A stretch of DNA of 64,000 bases, from contig JALOBO010000008.1 in assembly GCA_023228225.1 (NCBI GenBank), positions 1 to 64,000 on the forward strand. The letters are read 5' to 3'. The notes under the pieces are model-generated. The model was not told the DNA's origin. It did no database searches and worked only from the letters and a program-made list of their open reading frames with translations. Origin of the DNA: Clostridia bacterium (GTDB lineage Bacteria > Bacillota > Clostridia > Christensenellales > UBA1242). Of the stretch, positions 18,765-28,719 are shown one piece after another (the stretch's first letter is position 1; each line of letters begins with the position of its first letter). Both the position numbers and the translations under genes were made by a program.

Positions 18765-18793
18765 ACAAATAATTTATTATGAGGTGACAAAAG

Positions 18794-19393
18794 ATGAAAG
18801 TAGTAATTGCAACAACTAATCAAGGAAAATTTAAACAATACAAAGAATTATTTAAAGAGTTAAATACTGAGATAGAATTATTGTCACTTACAGACATTAA
18901 TTATACAAAGGAAGTAATTGAAAACGCTGATACATTTGAAGGCAACAGTTTATTAAAAGCAACACAAGTTTGCAAAGATACGGGATTAATTACAATCGCC
19001 GATGACAGCGGTTTGTGTGTTGATGCACTTAATGGTGCTCCCGGCGTTTACACTGCTAGATACGCCGGCAAAAACGCAACCAAATTGGAATCACTTAATT
19101 TATTGCTCAACAATATGGTTAATTTAAAAAACGAAGAACGCACAGCGCATTTTGTATGCGTAATAACTTGTTTATGTCCTAATAGTAAAAAAATTGTGTC
19201 GCGTGGTGAATGTCATGGACATATTGCAAACGAAATTATGAATATCAACGAAGGAATTACTTATGACCCAATATTTATACCAAATGGCTACAATAAAACA
19301 TTGTCTATGTTCTCTGCCGAAGAACGCGTACAAATTAATCACCGCGGTATAGCCACCCGTAAATTTATAAAAGAATTTAAAAAGTTATTATAA
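18794..19393 (+). CDS. rdgB: XTP/dITP diphosphatase (RdgB/HAM1 family)
   Basis: 199 residues, the typical length. It hydrolyses non-canonical purine nucleoside triphosphates (XTP, dITP, ITP) to the monophosphates, keeping them out of DNA and RNA. Diagnostic blocks are ATTNQGKFKQYKELF at the N-terminus, IADDSGLCVDALNGAPGVYT (about 67-87) and NHRGIATRKF near the C-terminus. GAGGTGA is the ribosome site. It appears monocistronic, ending at a terminator shared with the converging ABC-F gene. Confidence 0.95.
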   Translation: MKVVIATTNQGKFKQYKELFKELNTEIELLSLTDINYTKEVIENADTFEGNSLLKATQVCKDTGLITIADDSGLCVDALNGAPGVYTARYAGKNATKLESLNLLLNNMVNLKNEERTAHFVCVITCLCPNSKKIVSRGECHGHIANEIMNINEGITYDPIFIPNGYNKTLSMFSAEERVQINHRGIATRKFIKEFKKLL

Positions 19394-19431
19394 AAAATAT
19401 ATTTTTTACCATATTTTTTAATAAAATCAAT

Positions 19432-19459
19432 AAAAACCACACATTTAAATGCGGTTTTT
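19432..19459. terminator. Bidirectional terminator between rdgB and the ABC-F gene
   Basis: Arms AAAAACC-C and G-GGTTTTT around a short AT loop, with long T runs on the plus strand after it. Placed between convergent genes. Confidence 0.7.
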
Positions 19460-19510
19460 ATATTTTTTATTTATTTTTTCATTTTTTAATGCAACATTTT
19501 TATTAAATTA

Positions 19511-21100
19511 TTACTTCTTTATTGCATTAATTTGAGTTGTAATATATTCATCGTATGTCATCATTTTATCAACAAATGAATTTTCATTAATTTCTATAAT
19601 TCTATTAGCAGTCGTTTGTACAATTTCGTGGTCGTGCGAAGTAAACATTAAATTACCTTTATAATTTACCATACCTTTATTAAGTGCGGTAATAGATTCT
19701 AGGTCTAAATGATTTGTTGGCTCATCTAAAATTATAAAATTTGCACTTGTAAGCATAGTCTTTGCAAGCATACATCTCACTTTTTCTCCACCCGAAATTA
19801 CGCTTGCTTTTTTTAATCCTTCTTCACCGTTAAATAACATTCTCCCAAGCCAGCCCCTTATAAATTCTTCATTCTTATCCTTAGAATATTGTTTAAGCCA
19901 ATTATTTAATGTTAGGTCGCACCCGTTAAAATATTCATCATTATTTTGTGGCATATAGGCTTTTGTTATTGTTTGTCCCCAGTTTATAGAACCACTATCT
20001 GCGGTCTGTTCACCCATTAAAATGTCGAATAGCATAGTAATAATAGTACTCTTGTCTGATAAAAATGCAATCTTATCACCTTTATTAATTCTAAAATTAA
20101 TATTATTAAAATAACCTTTTTTAGTTAAATGTTCTACATATAAAATTTCATTACCTGCTTCTCTTTCTGGTTTAAAATCAATGTATGGATAGCGCCTTGA
20201 TGATGGTTTAATATCTTCAAGAGTAATCCTTTCAAGTTCTTTTTTACGAGAAGTTGCTTGTTTTGATTTTGAAGCATTTGCGGCAAATCTTGCAATAAAA
20301 TCTTTCAATTCATTAATGCGCGCCTCCGATTTTTTGTTGGATTCTTTTGCCTGCCTTAAAATAAGTTGACTTGATTCATACCAAAAATCATAATTGCCTA
20401 AAAATATGCTAATTTTTCCATAATCGATATCACATATATGCGTACAAACTTTATTTAAAAAATGGCGGTTGTGAGATACGATAATAACAGTATTTTCAAA
20501 TTCTAATAAAAAATTTTCAAGCCATCTTGCAGTTTTTAAATCTAGGTTATTAGTAGGTTCATCAAGAACAAGAACATCGGGATTGCCGTAAAGTGCTTGT
20601 GCAAGTAATATTTTTACTTTTTGTTTTGTATCTAAATTACGCATCAAACAGTAGTGGTATTCTGTTTCAATACCAATATTATTAAGTAGTGCCTGTGCAT
20701 TTGCTTCTGCGTCCCAACCGTCAAGTTCGGCGAATTCGGATTCTAATTCCGCCAACTTAATACCGTCCTCATCTGTAAAATTTTCTTTTGCATAGTAAAT
20801 TTCTTTTAAATCCATTATTTCTACTAAACGTTTATGACCAAGCAACACAGTTTTTAATACTGTTTGATGGTCAAATTTATTTTGGTCTTGACTAAGCACT
20901 GACATTCTTTCATGTTTTCCTATTGAAATATCACCCTTATTCGCTTCAAGTTCACCGGATAGCACTCTTAAAAATGTGGATTTGCCTGCACCATTTGCGC
21001 CTATAATCCCATAGCAATTGCCCTTTGAAAAAGTTAAACTCACATTTTCAAACAAAATTCTCTTGCCAAATTGTACTGTAACATTATTTACTGATAACAT
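19511..21100 (-). CDS. ABC-F family ATPase (YkpA/YbiT-like)
   Basis: 529 residues with two ATP-binding cassettes and no membrane segment, as in ABC-F proteins that act on the ribosome. Cassette 1 has Walker A GANGAGKST (about 36-44) and Walker B VLVLDEPTNNLD, but its signature motif reads NLDTKQK in place of LSGGQ. Cassette 2 has a degenerate Walker A region (FLSDKSTII) and a canonical ISGGEKVR signature with IILDEPTNHLD. The linker between cassettes is rich in Lys and Ala (KSKQATSRKKEL), as expected for the P-site tRNA interaction motif. Overall closest in style to YkpA/YbiT, translation factors rather than exporters. Antibiotic resistance function is not indicated. Confidence 0.88.
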   Translation of the reverse strand: MLSVNNVTVQFGKRILFENVSLTFSKGNCYGIIGANGAGKSTFLRVLSGELEANKGDISIGKHERMSVLSQDQNKFDHQTVLKTVLLGHKRLVEIMDLKEIYYAKENFTDEDGIKLAELESEFAELDGWDAEANAQALLNNIGIETEYHYCLMRNLDTKQKVKILLAQALYGNPDVLVLDEPTNNLDLKTARWLENFLLEFENTVIIVSHNRHFLNKVCTHICDIDYGKISIFLGNYDFWYESSQLILRQAKESNKKSEARINELKDFIARFAANASKSKQATSRKKELERITLEDIKPSSRRYPYIDFKPEREAGNEILYVEHLTKKGYFNNINFRINKGDKIAFLSDKSTIITMLFDILMGEQTADSGSINWGQTITKAYMPQNNDEYFNGCDLTLNNWLKQYSKDKNEEFIRGWLGRMLFNGEEGLKKASVISGGEKVRCMLAKTMLTSANFIILDEPTNHLDLESITALNKGMVNYKGNLMFTSHDHEIVQTTANRIIEINENSFVDKMMTYDEYITTQINAIKK

Positions 21101-21237
21101 TGTAACTCCTAAAAATACTAATAATCGTGAAAAACCCTATTAATGGCAAATTTTACTTAGTTAGTATAACACAAAGAATACTTTTTGCAAAGTCCTAATT
21201 TTAATAAAATTAAAATTTTAGTTAAAACTAAAAACAA

Positions 21238-21266
21238 TTGGTTTTATTGCTTATTTAATTTACAAT
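21238..21266 (+). promoter_or_regulatory. Likely promoter of the lipoprotein-gmk pair
   Basis: TTGGTT (21238-21243), 17 bases, TACAAT (21261-21266). The -35 is weak, the -10 is good. Confidence 0.5.
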
Positions 21267-21319
21267 AGCACGTAAAACAATTATAATAATAAATATTAAG
21301 AAATTTTTCGGAGCAATAA

Positions 21320-22282
21320 ATGTTTAAAATAAAATTTAATTTTAAAATTGCGGTATTCGCGCTTATATTTCCGTTAATGCTAAGTGGCTGTGTCAAAAAA
21401 ACGCCTGACCCAACTGCTGAGCAATCTTTAACAACCGCATTAAAAGTTGGCAATTTTTATAATTATAGTTCTTTAATGACTATTACAAATATTACAAATT
21501 CAGTTACAACAGAATCACAATTTGAATTTTATCTTACTACTGATATTGTAAAATATGTTGGAATTACACCAAATGAATTTTCAGTCTGCTTTGAAAGAAA
21601 TCCTGAATTTGAAGATATTTGGAATTTTTATGACTACAATTATTTGATTACTGGGAACACAATTAATTTAGGCTATAATTATTATCCTGATAATACCGAT
21701 TTAGTAAGTACATTATCAAAATTATGTGGCAGATTTGATTCAAGACTTTTAGTTAGAAGTTATTTTACTCATCAAGGCAGTGGAATATACAAAATATTAG
21801 ATAGTGTTAAATCAAATTTAAATTATACAATTTTTAATTATTTACCTACATATACGCTAAGTGAGTTTATAATTACTGTAACTGAGGCGAAAATTACTCA
21901 TATAACTGCTGTTTACAACAAAGTTGGCAGTTCTGATAAAATTACATATAATGTTGATTATGCATATGGGATTACGCTAACTCAACCAGTTGAATTTATA
22001 AAAAATATTTCAGTTGTAGATACAACACTATCATTTGAAATTTCAGAAACATCGCTTTTAAATAGCACCGCAGAGATTAGAAAATTTATTGTGTTTGCGG
22101 GAACTGTGGCACCAGATGAAAACGAATGCTTAATTGTGTATGATGAAGGTACGATAGCCATTACCACTAGAACGCTGACACTTGACAATGCTCTTACAAA
22201 CGGTACTTACACTATCGGTGCTTGGGTATTAGCAGAAAATGGCGTAATAGACTATTATCAAAGCACATTTATCATAGAATAA
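21320..22282 (+). CDS. Lipoprotein of unknown function
   Basis: 320 residues. The signal sequence ends in a lipobox LSGC with Cys24, so it should be lipid-anchored on the outer face of the membrane. The rest is beta-rich with many aromatic and Asn residues and no recognised domain. GGAG precedes the ATG. The stop lies only 9 bases before the gmk start, so the two are probably cotranscribed. That pairing with guanylate kinase is likely a local accident rather than a functional link. Confidence 0.8.
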   Translation: MFKIKFNFKIAVFALIFPLMLSGCVKKTPDPTAEQSLTTALKVGNFYNYSSLMTITNITNSVTTESQFEFYLTTDIVKYVGITPNEFSVCFERNPEFEDIWNFYDYNYLITGNTINLGYNYYPDNTDLVSTLSKLCGRFDSRLLVRSYFTHQGSGIYKILDSVKSNLNYTIFNYLPTYTLSEFIITVTEAKITHITAVYNKVGSSDKITYNVDYAYGITLTQPVEFIKNISVVDTTLSFEISETSLLNSTAEIRKFIVFAGTVAPDENECLIVYDEGTIAITTRTLTLDNALTNGTYTIGAWVLAENGVIDYYQSTFIIE

Positions 22283-22291
22283 AGGAGTTAT

Positions 22292-22846
22292 ATGATTAAA
22301 CCCGGTAAACTAATTGTAATTTCCGGTCCAAGCGGAGTGGGAAAAACCACAATTTATGAAGAAATAAAAAAATTAGTTCCAAATATAAAAAGAGTAGTAA
22401 CCACCACTACAAGATTAGTACGAACCAATGAAGTAAATGGCATTGATTATTACTTTATTAAACCAGAAGAATTTAAACAAAAAATAGAGCGTGATGAATT
22501 TTTGGAATATGCGATTTATTCTAATAATTTTTATGGTACAACAAAGCAAGAAGTTTTTAATGCAATGAAATTAGGAATGAATGTAATTTTAATTCTTGAT
22601 ATACAAGGGGCAATGAATATTAAAAAAATCTATCCTGATGCTTTATTCATATTTTTAAAAACTACAAATTTAGATATTTTACGCCGGCGTCTAATTTTAC
22701 GCGGAACAGATAATGAAGAAGAAATTGCCCGTCGCTTAAAAAGGGCCGAAACCGAATTAAAGTATGAAAGCGAATATGACTATATAATTATTAACGATAT
22801 TTTATCAGTAGCCGCCCAAGAATTTAAAAAAATTATAGAAAATTAA
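22292..22846 (+). CDS. gmk: Guanylate kinase
   Basis: 184 residues. It converts GMP to GDP with ATP. The P-loop SGPSGVGKTTIYEEI lies at residues 10-24, followed by the GMP-binding TTTTRLVRTNEVNGIDYYF block. LDIQGAMNIK and RLKRAETEL are the other family motifs. AAAGGAG lies in the short gap after the lipoprotein gene. A terminator follows immediately. Confidence 0.96.
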   Translation: MIKPGKLIVISGPSGVGKTTIYEEIKKLVPNIKRVVTTTTRLVRTNEVNGIDYYFIKPEEFKQKIERDEFLEYAIYSNNFYGTTKQEVFNAMKLGMNVILILDIQGAMNIKKIYPDALFIFLKTTNLDILRRRLILRGTDNEEEIARRLKRAETELKYESEYDYIIINDILSVAAQEFKKIIEN

Positions 22847-22848
22847 AA

Positions 22849-22872
22849 AAACGACACAGATTTGTGTTGTTT
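22849..22872 (+). terminator. Terminator after gmk
   Basis: 10-base stem AAACGACACA / TGTGTTGTTT (one G-U pair) with a GATT loop, directly after the gmk stop. Confidence 0.65.
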
Positions 22873-22927
22873 CTTGATGCTTTTAATGATTTAACCTTCC
22901 ATCTATACCTGTTTAATAAAATCCGCT

Positions 22928-23341
22928 TTATTTTTGTTGTTCTTCACACTTGTTCTTTAAAATATAATCTTTATTTCTGGTACCTATATCAACAAAAAAA
23001 TAAAATGATGGGATTGCTGTATCATATGCGGGAGAGTATCGCATTATTTGATAACTTTTTACTAAATCAAATATTCTTTTTGCAATATATTTTCCGCGCA
23101 AATTTAATTTATCATTATTACAACAATTCTGAGTAACAGATTCCAAATATTTTACATCTTTTAACACATTATATTGTGAACTTTTTAGTGTCATTGTAAT
23201 CATATTTGTAGAGCCACTTAGTCTAGATTTTTTAAGAACAAAATCAAAACCTAAAAATGTTTGTTTTATATCTTTATTAATTAATCTTACAATTTGATTA
23301 AAACTCATTTCTTTTGTTGCTTCTATTGTGTATCTATTCAT
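22928..23341 (-). CDS. Hypothetical protein, 137 residues
   Basis: Not recognised. It is basic (many Lys and Arg), has no signal peptide or membrane segment, and holds a central CC pair (TQNCCNNDK). It is supported as a gene by a well-formed upstream promoter at 23363-23391 and by convergent placement against gmk. The ribosome site is weak (GGGG). Confidence 0.6.
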   Translation of the reverse strand: MNRYTIEATKEMSFNQIVRLINKDIKQTFLGFDFVLKKSRLSGSTNMITMTLKSSQYNVLKDVKYLESVTQNCCNNDKLNLRGKYIAKRIFDLVKSYQIMRYSPAYDTAIPSFYFFVDIGTRNKDYILKNKCEEQQK

Positions 23342-23362
23342 AACTTACTACCCCACACATTT

Positions 23363-23391
23363 ATTGTAGCATAGCATTAAAAAAATGTAAA
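23363..23391 (-). promoter_or_regulatory. Promoter of the 137-residue hypothetical gene
   Basis: Minus strand: -35 TTTACA (23386-23391), 17-base spacer, -10 TACAAT (23363-23368). Confidence 0.65.
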
Positions 23392-23403
23392 TATCATTTT
23401 AAA

Positions 23404-23431
23404 CTAAAAAACACCACTTGGTGTTTTTTAG
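23404..23431 (-). terminator. Terminator of ileS
   Basis: A 13-base perfect inverted repeat (CTAAAAAACACCA / TGGTGTTTTTTAG) lies just past the ileS stop and gives a T run on the minus strand. Confidence 0.8.
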
Positions 23432-23433
23432 TT

Positions 23434-26400
23434 TTACGCTTTTTCTATTCCAATTACTATATTTTTTTCGTCCATATCAAAGTCTTCTTTGTATACTCCG
23501 CCTTCGCCTGCGACTATTATACTTGCAAGAACATCTTTTTTAGCATTTTTAAATTTACTTAAAATGTAGTTAACGGTATCTTTATGTCCGCTAACAAATA
23601 CATTAATTCGATCTTCAATTTGGCAATTTGCCGATTTGCGCATATTTTGTACCTTAGAAATAAACTCGCGTTCAAATCCTCTTGCAATCAAGTCATCATT
23701 TAGCGTAGTATCAAGTACTACGGTTACTCCGTTTTCTGTAACGGTAGAATAACCTTCCATATTAGCCTTGGTAATTAATAAATCATCAAGTGTAAACTCT
23801 ACTTCCTTACCGTTAATTGTAGTTTTTGCATATCCGCTACCATTTATTTCATTAAGCAAAATTTTTCCGTTGCAATTTGATAAATACTCACGTATGCCAT
23901 TTATTAATGAACCATATTTTGGCCCTAGGGTTTTTAGTTGTGGCTTAATAATGTACTTTGCCATACCATCTAAGGTTGATGTAAAAACAATTTCATCAAT
24001 ATTAAGTTCATCTTTAATAATTGAAGCCATTTCTTCGGTGCAAATAACATTAATATCAGCAAAACTTACAAACATTTTAGAAAGCGGTTGTCTGTTTTTA
24101 ATATTGCAAGTACTACGACCGGCTCTGCCGGCAACAACTGTTTCATAAACAGTTTTCATTTGTGCTTGTAACTCTTTATCAATGAATTTTTCATCTGTTT
24201 TTGGATAATCATTAAGATGAACGCTTATTGGAGCGTTTTTATATGAATTTCTAACTAAATTTTGATATATAGTTTCGGTAATAAACGGTTGATACGGAGC
24301 AAGTAATTTTATAAACTCACTTATTACAGTGTAAAGAGTCATGTATGCCGCTACTTTGTCATCAGTCATATTTTCGCCCCAATAACGCTTTCGGCCACGC
24401 CTTATGTACCAATTAGAAAGATTGTCAACAAAGATTTCCATCTGTCTTGCTGTTTCGGTAATATTATAATTTTCAAGCCCCTCATCAACAAATTTGATAA
24501 GGCTGTTTAATTCGCTTAAAATCCACTTGTCCAACATACTTAGTTGACAATTTTTAAGTTCATATTTTGAAGGATTAAATTTATCAATATTAGCATAAAG
24601 CACATAAAAGGAATAAGTATTCCAAATTGTACCCATAAATTTACGTTTAATTTCATCAACATCTGCACTATCAAACTTTGCGGAAATCCAAGGAGCGCTA
24701 CCGACAAAGAAATACCATCTCAATGCATCAGCACCCTGATTATTGAGTATATCCCACGGATTAACAACATTACCTTTGTGCTTAGACATTTTAATCCCAT
24801 CTTTATCATTAATAAGTCCTAGTGCAATACAGGTTTTATAAGGGCTTTTGCCAAATAAAGCCGTGGAAATTGCTTGAAGTGAGTAGAACCAACCTCTAGA
24901 TTGATCTGTGCCTTCGCTTATAAAATCGGCAGGAAATTGTTTTTCAAATTTTTCTTTGTTCTCAAACGGATAGTGATGTTGTGCAAAAGGCATAGCACCA
25001 CTATCAAGCCAACAATCCATAACCTCGTTAGTACGAGTCATAACGCCACCACATTTTGTGCATTTTATTGTAACTTCATCAACATAAGGCTTATGGAGTT
25101 CTTTAATTGTTTGCCCTGTCAGTTCAAACAATTCCTTAATACTACCAACAACATGATAATGTCCGCAATCCTTACAAATCCAAACTGGAATCGGAGTACC
25201 CCAATACCTATCGCGTGAAATACCCCAATCAACAACTTCTTCCAAAAACTTGCCCATACGCCCCTCTTTAAAGTGGTCAGGAAACCAGTTAATTGTACGA
25301 TTATTTGCCACCAAATTATCACGCACAGCGGTCATTTTTATAAACCAAGATTCTCTCGCATAATAAATTAACGGAGTATCGCAACGCCAGCAGTGTGGAT
25401 AAGTATGCTCAATTGATAATTTACTAAATAAACTACCATTAGTTTCTAATTTATCTATAATTGCAGGATTAGAAAGTATTGCATCTTTACTAGCAAAACT
25501 TCCACATTCTTTTGTCAATCTACCTCGTTCATCTACGAGTTGTACAAAAGGCAGGTTATATTTTTTACCAACCCTAGCATCATCTTCTCCAAATGCAGGA
25601 GCAATGTGAACTATTCCCGAACCATCGCTTGTTGTTACATATTTATCACAAACAACAAACCACGCTTTATCAGCGTATTTTGCTTTCACTCCATCAAATA
25701 GGGGCTCATATTTTGTTTTTTCTAATGTTTTACCTTTAAATCGACTAACAACTTCATATTCGGTAAACAATGAACTTACTAAATTTTCGGCTAAAATATA
25801 TTTATCGTTTCCACTTTTAATAGTAACATAATAAATTTCGGGGCTGACACACAGTGCTACATTAGAAAATAATGTCCAAGGTGTAGTTGTCCACGCCAAA
25901 AAGTAAGTGTCAGGATTTTCAACAAGCCTAAATCTTACAAACACCGAAGTATCTTTAATATCTTTATATCCCATCGCCACTTCATGTGATGATAGTCCCG
26001 TGCCACAGCGTGGGCAGTACGGTATAATTTTATGTCCCTTATACAGTAATCCTTTTTTATCAAGTTCTTTAATAGCCCACCATACTGATTCAATATAATT
26101 ATCAGTGTATGTTACATATGGATTATCAAAATCAGCCCAATACCCAACGCGGTTACTCATGTTACGCCATTCTTTTTCGTATTTCCAAACACTTGCTTTG
26201 CACTTTTCTATAAATGGCATAATGCCAAATTTTTCTATATCTGATTTTCCCGTAGAACCTATGAGTTTTTCTACTTCAAGTTCCACCGGTAAGCCGTGAG
26301 TATCCCAGCCGGCTTTACGCTCTACATGATAACCTTTCATAGTGCGATAACGCGGAATTATATCTTTAATAGAACGCGTAAAAACATGACCAATATGCGG

Positions 26401-26559
26401 TATCCCGTTTGCTGTGGGCGGACCATCATAAAATGTAAATTCCGGTTTTCCTTTGTTACGTTTTACGCTTTCTTCAAATACTTTATTATCTTGCCAAAAT
26501 TTTACGACTTCAAGTTCTTTCGGCACAAAGTTTAATTCATTTTCTACTTTGCTATACAT
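23434..26559 (-). CDS. ileS: Isoleucyl-tRNA synthetase, long (type 2) form
   Basis: 1041 residues, longer than the usual bacterial type 1 enzyme (about 920) and like the eukaryote-like type 2 form. It charges tRNA-Ile in the cytoplasm. The HIGH motif is PHIGHVF at residues 54-60, the GWDTHGLPVELEVEK block follows, a CPRC zinc pair appears near 180, and the KMSKS loop reads KMSKHKGN near 588. The editing domain lies between. The HIGH motif is in normal order. Some type 2 enzymes resist mupirocin; whether this one does cannot be told. No T-box leader is seen; the 5' leader is about 35 bases. Confidence 0.96.
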   Translation of the reverse strand: MYSKVENELNFVPKELEVVKFWQDNKVFEESVKRNKGKPEFTFYDGPPTANGIPHIGHVFTRSIKDIIPRYRTMKGYHVERKAGWDTHGLPVELEVEKLIGSTGKSDIEKFGIMPFIEKCKASVWKYEKEWRNMSNRVGYWADFDNPYVTYTDNYIESVWWAIKELDKKGLLYKGHKIIPYCPRCGTGLSSHEVAMGYKDIKDTSVFVRFRLVENPDTYFLAWTTTPWTLFSNVALCVSPEIYYVTIKSGNDKYILAENLVSSLFTEYEVVSRFKGKTLEKTKYEPLFDGVKAKYADKAWFVVCDKYVTTSDGSGIVHIAPAFGEDDARVGKKYNLPFVQLVDERGRLTKECGSFASKDAILSNPAIIDKLETNGSLFSKLSIEHTYPHCWRCDTPLIYYARESWFIKMTAVRDNLVANNRTINWFPDHFKEGRMGKFLEEVVDWGISRDRYWGTPIPVWICKDCGHYHVVGSIKELFELTGQTIKELHKPYVDEVTIKCTKCGGVMTRTNEVMDCWLDSGAMPFAQHHYPFENKEKFEKQFPADFISEGTDQSRGWFYSLQAISTALFGKSPYKTCIALGLINDKDGIKMSKHKGNVVNPWDILNNQGADALRWYFFVGSAPWISAKFDSADVDEIKRKFMGTIWNTYSFYVLYANIDKFNPSKYELKNCQLSMLDKWILSELNSLIKFVDEGLENYNITETARQMEIFVDNLSNWYIRRGRKRYWGENMTDDKVAAYMTLYTVISEFIKLLAPYQPFITETIYQNLVRNSYKNAPISVHLNDYPKTDEKFIDKELQAQMKTVYETVVAGRAGRSTCNIKNRQPLSKMFVSFADINVICTEEMASIIKDELNIDEIVFTSTLDGMAKYIIKPQLKTLGPKYGSLINGIREYLSNCNGKILLNEINGSGYAKTTINGKEVEFTLDDLLITKANMEGYSTVTENGVTVVLDTTLNDDLIARGFEREFISKVQNMRKSANCQIEDRINVFVSGHKDTVNYILSKFKNAKKDVLASIIVAGEGGVYKEDFDMDEKNIVIGIEKA

Positions 26560-26600
26560 AAATGCTCATTGATTTTAAAAAAAAATAAAAATGTAAGTTA

Positions 26601-26629
26601 AGTATACTATTTACAAAAATAGTTGTCAA
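26601..26629 (-). promoter_or_regulatory. Promoter of ileS
   Basis: Minus strand: perfect -35 TTGACA (26624-26629), 17-base spacer, -10 TATACT (26601-26606). Confidence 0.88.
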
Positions 26630-26728
26630 CATTCTTAAAAATAAAAATAACGGTTTTAGCCCTGTTTATTTGATTTACAGGTTAATAATTTATTTAAAGT
26701 ATATTATTTATAAAAAAATAATTTAAAA

Positions 26729-28627
26729 CTATTGTATAGGATTAATTGTAACAGGTATATCAATATAAATTTCACTATCATCTGCACAAGTTATTCTTAA
26801 TGTAATAATTTGAGAACAATAACAATTAGCATAAACAGAAATATAATTAATATTTTTTTCTATTGTTAAATAGTTATCGCTTGTAACAATTCCGTTTATA
26901 AGTGTGGAGTAAGTAATATTTTGGTTACCATATATGGCATCATCTTTTGTAATCTCGTATGAAATGTTTGTACTGAAACCGACATTTAAACAAATTGAAT
27001 TTACGCTCGTTTCAATAATGATTTCATATAGCGTTTGTATCGTAAAACTTATGGTCTTTGACACTGTGCCAATAGTTATAGTTATTTGTGCAGTGCCAGC
27101 AGATAATGCGGTAACTATACCATTAGCAGTAACGCTTAATACATTACTACTACCAATATTTTCCGTAATTTCGTATGTTACTACTTGGTTTACTGAATAA
27201 CTTGGTAAAATGTTTAATGGAGTTATATCTACACTTTTCAATTCCAGCGTGCTTATCCCATTTGTGTATAAAGTATATTTGTCGGCGGAAATTTCAAATG
27301 ATTCAACACAAGTATCAAATACATTAAACAAAAATGTGTTTTGTACCCCCGAACCATCTAAGGCGGTTATTATAATATTTACAGCGCCAGTAGCCAACAC
27401 ATAAATCAAACCATTTTCGTAAATTAAAATATTTTCATTGTCAAAAGTAATCGCTATATCACTTATATTACCAGTTGACAAATTAATTTGCAGGTTTACA
27501 TAATACGGCTTCCCTGCTACTAATGCCATAACTTTTTCTTCTTCACTATTTAGTGCTGAATTATAAAGTGTATAAGCACCCATCTCATCTGCAACTAGTG
27601 TTATAATTTGTCCATTTACTATATATGAAGGTATAATACTAATGTCCGTAATGTATTCCGCTACATTAAAAATATTTTGTAATTCAAAATTTTTAGTACC
27701 CTCATAATTATCTACCGATTCAAAAATTGTGCCCCGAATTATATAACTTCCCGTATATGCTTTTATATAATATTCTAGATAAAGTTTTTGTCCATTTTCT
27801 TCAAAATAAGAATTTGATACTTCAAATATATCTAAAAGGTCTGTTTCGGAATCATAAAATTCAATACAAATTTCTTTATTACTTAAATCTAAATTGCTAT
27901 ATAAGCATAAAGTGTAAAGCGTGAAATTGTTTGTAACAGCAGTGTAGCCAGAATATAGTGTTGTGGCAATTTCATTAGCATTCTGTGAATTTTGTATTAT
28001 AGTAATACTGATATCTTCTTCAACTTTAACATTAATTTGATATGTAATAAAATCAGTTTCACTACAATAAATGCTTGCGATAATCAATGTATTACCTGTT
28101 GAAAGCGGAGTAATCACTCCATCATATATTTCTATAATTCCAAAATTTGTTGTAGAATAAATTATATCAAATGTACAATTTTGAGGAGTAATAATTGGGA
28201 TAAGAGTATATGTATCGCCACTCAGTTTTAAGATAATATCGCCAATTTCAAAATTTAAATTTTGTGCATATATAGTACTTGTCGGAATTGGTAAAACTGT
28301 TAATAAAGATGAAATCTTATATTGTTTGTTGTTTAAAATATATTCCGCAGATATTTGAGCATTACCCACTTCCAAGCATAAAACGCAATTATTATTAATA
28401 ATAGCAACCGAAATATTGCTTGATGAGTAAAATATAGATATATCATTACTATCCACATTCTTCATAATGATTATATCTTTTAAATCTATTTCATCACCTA
28501 CATAATATTCAAAAGCAGAAGATTCAAACGCAATACCTGATGCAGTAATCTGTTTGTTAAAAACGCAACCACTAAATAATAGTGACACAACGATGAAGAG
28601 AAAAGAAAAAATTGTTATTTTTTTCAT
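26729..28627 (-). CDS. Lipoprotein with BIG2-like Ig domains
   Basis: 632 residues. Lipobox LFSGC with Cys21. Bacterial Ig-like (BIG2) modules are recognisable by the closing strand pattern, such as GVITPLSTGNTLIIA, LIYVLATGAVNIIITA and GIVTALSAGTAQITI. These domains usually project a protein from the cell surface. There is no catalytic domain or wall-sorting motif. The promoter region is unusual, with a dyad in the spacer and a second inverted repeat at the transcription start. Function unknown; probably an extracellular binding protein. Confidence 0.82.
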   Translation of the reverse strand: MKKITIFSFLFIVVSLLFSGCVFNKQITASGIAFESSAFEYYVGDEIDLKDIIIMKNVDSNDISIFYSSSNISVAIINNNCVLCLEVGNAQISAEYILNNKQYKISSLLTVLPIPTSTIYAQNLNFEIGDIILKLSGDTYTLIPIITPQNCTFDIIYSTTNFGIIEIYDGVITPLSTGNTLIIASIYCSETDFITYQINVKVEEDISITIIQNSQNANEIATTLYSGYTAVTNNFTLYTLCLYSNLDLSNKEICIEFYDSETDLLDIFEVSNSYFEENGQKLYLEYYIKAYTGSYIIRGTIFESVDNYEGTKNFELQNIFNVAEYITDISIIPSYIVNGQIITLVADEMGAYTLYNSALNSEEEKVMALVAGKPYYVNLQINLSTGNISDIAITFDNENILIYENGLIYVLATGAVNIIITALDGSGVQNTFLFNVFDTCVESFEISADKYTLYTNGISTLELKSVDITPLNILPSYSVNQVVTYEITENIGSSNVLSVTANGIVTALSAGTAQITITIGTVSKTISFTIQTLYEIIIETSVNSICLNVGFSTNISYEITKDDAIYGNQNITYSTLINGIVTSDNYLTIEKNINYISVYANCYCSQIITLRITCADDSEIYIDIPVTINPIQ

Positions 28628-28651
28628 AAATAATAAATATTCACCTTTATA

Positions 28652-28707
28652 TTAGACAATTTTGGTAAAAACTGTCTAATTTTAGTGCATAATGCACAAA
28701 ATGTCAA
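28652..28707 (-). promoter_or_regulatory. Promoter with operator-like dyads for the BIG2 lipoprotein
   Basis: Minus strand: -35 TTGACA (28702-28707), 17-base spacer, -10 TAAAAT (28679-28684). The spacer contains a dyad GTGCA-TTA-TGCAC (28685-28697). A second inverted repeat, TTAGACA / TGTCTAA (28652-28658 and 28673-28679), straddles the predicted start. Two dyads at the core promoter suggest tight regulation by a dimeric repressor. Confidence 0.6.
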
Positions 28708-28719
28708 TACCTAATAAAA

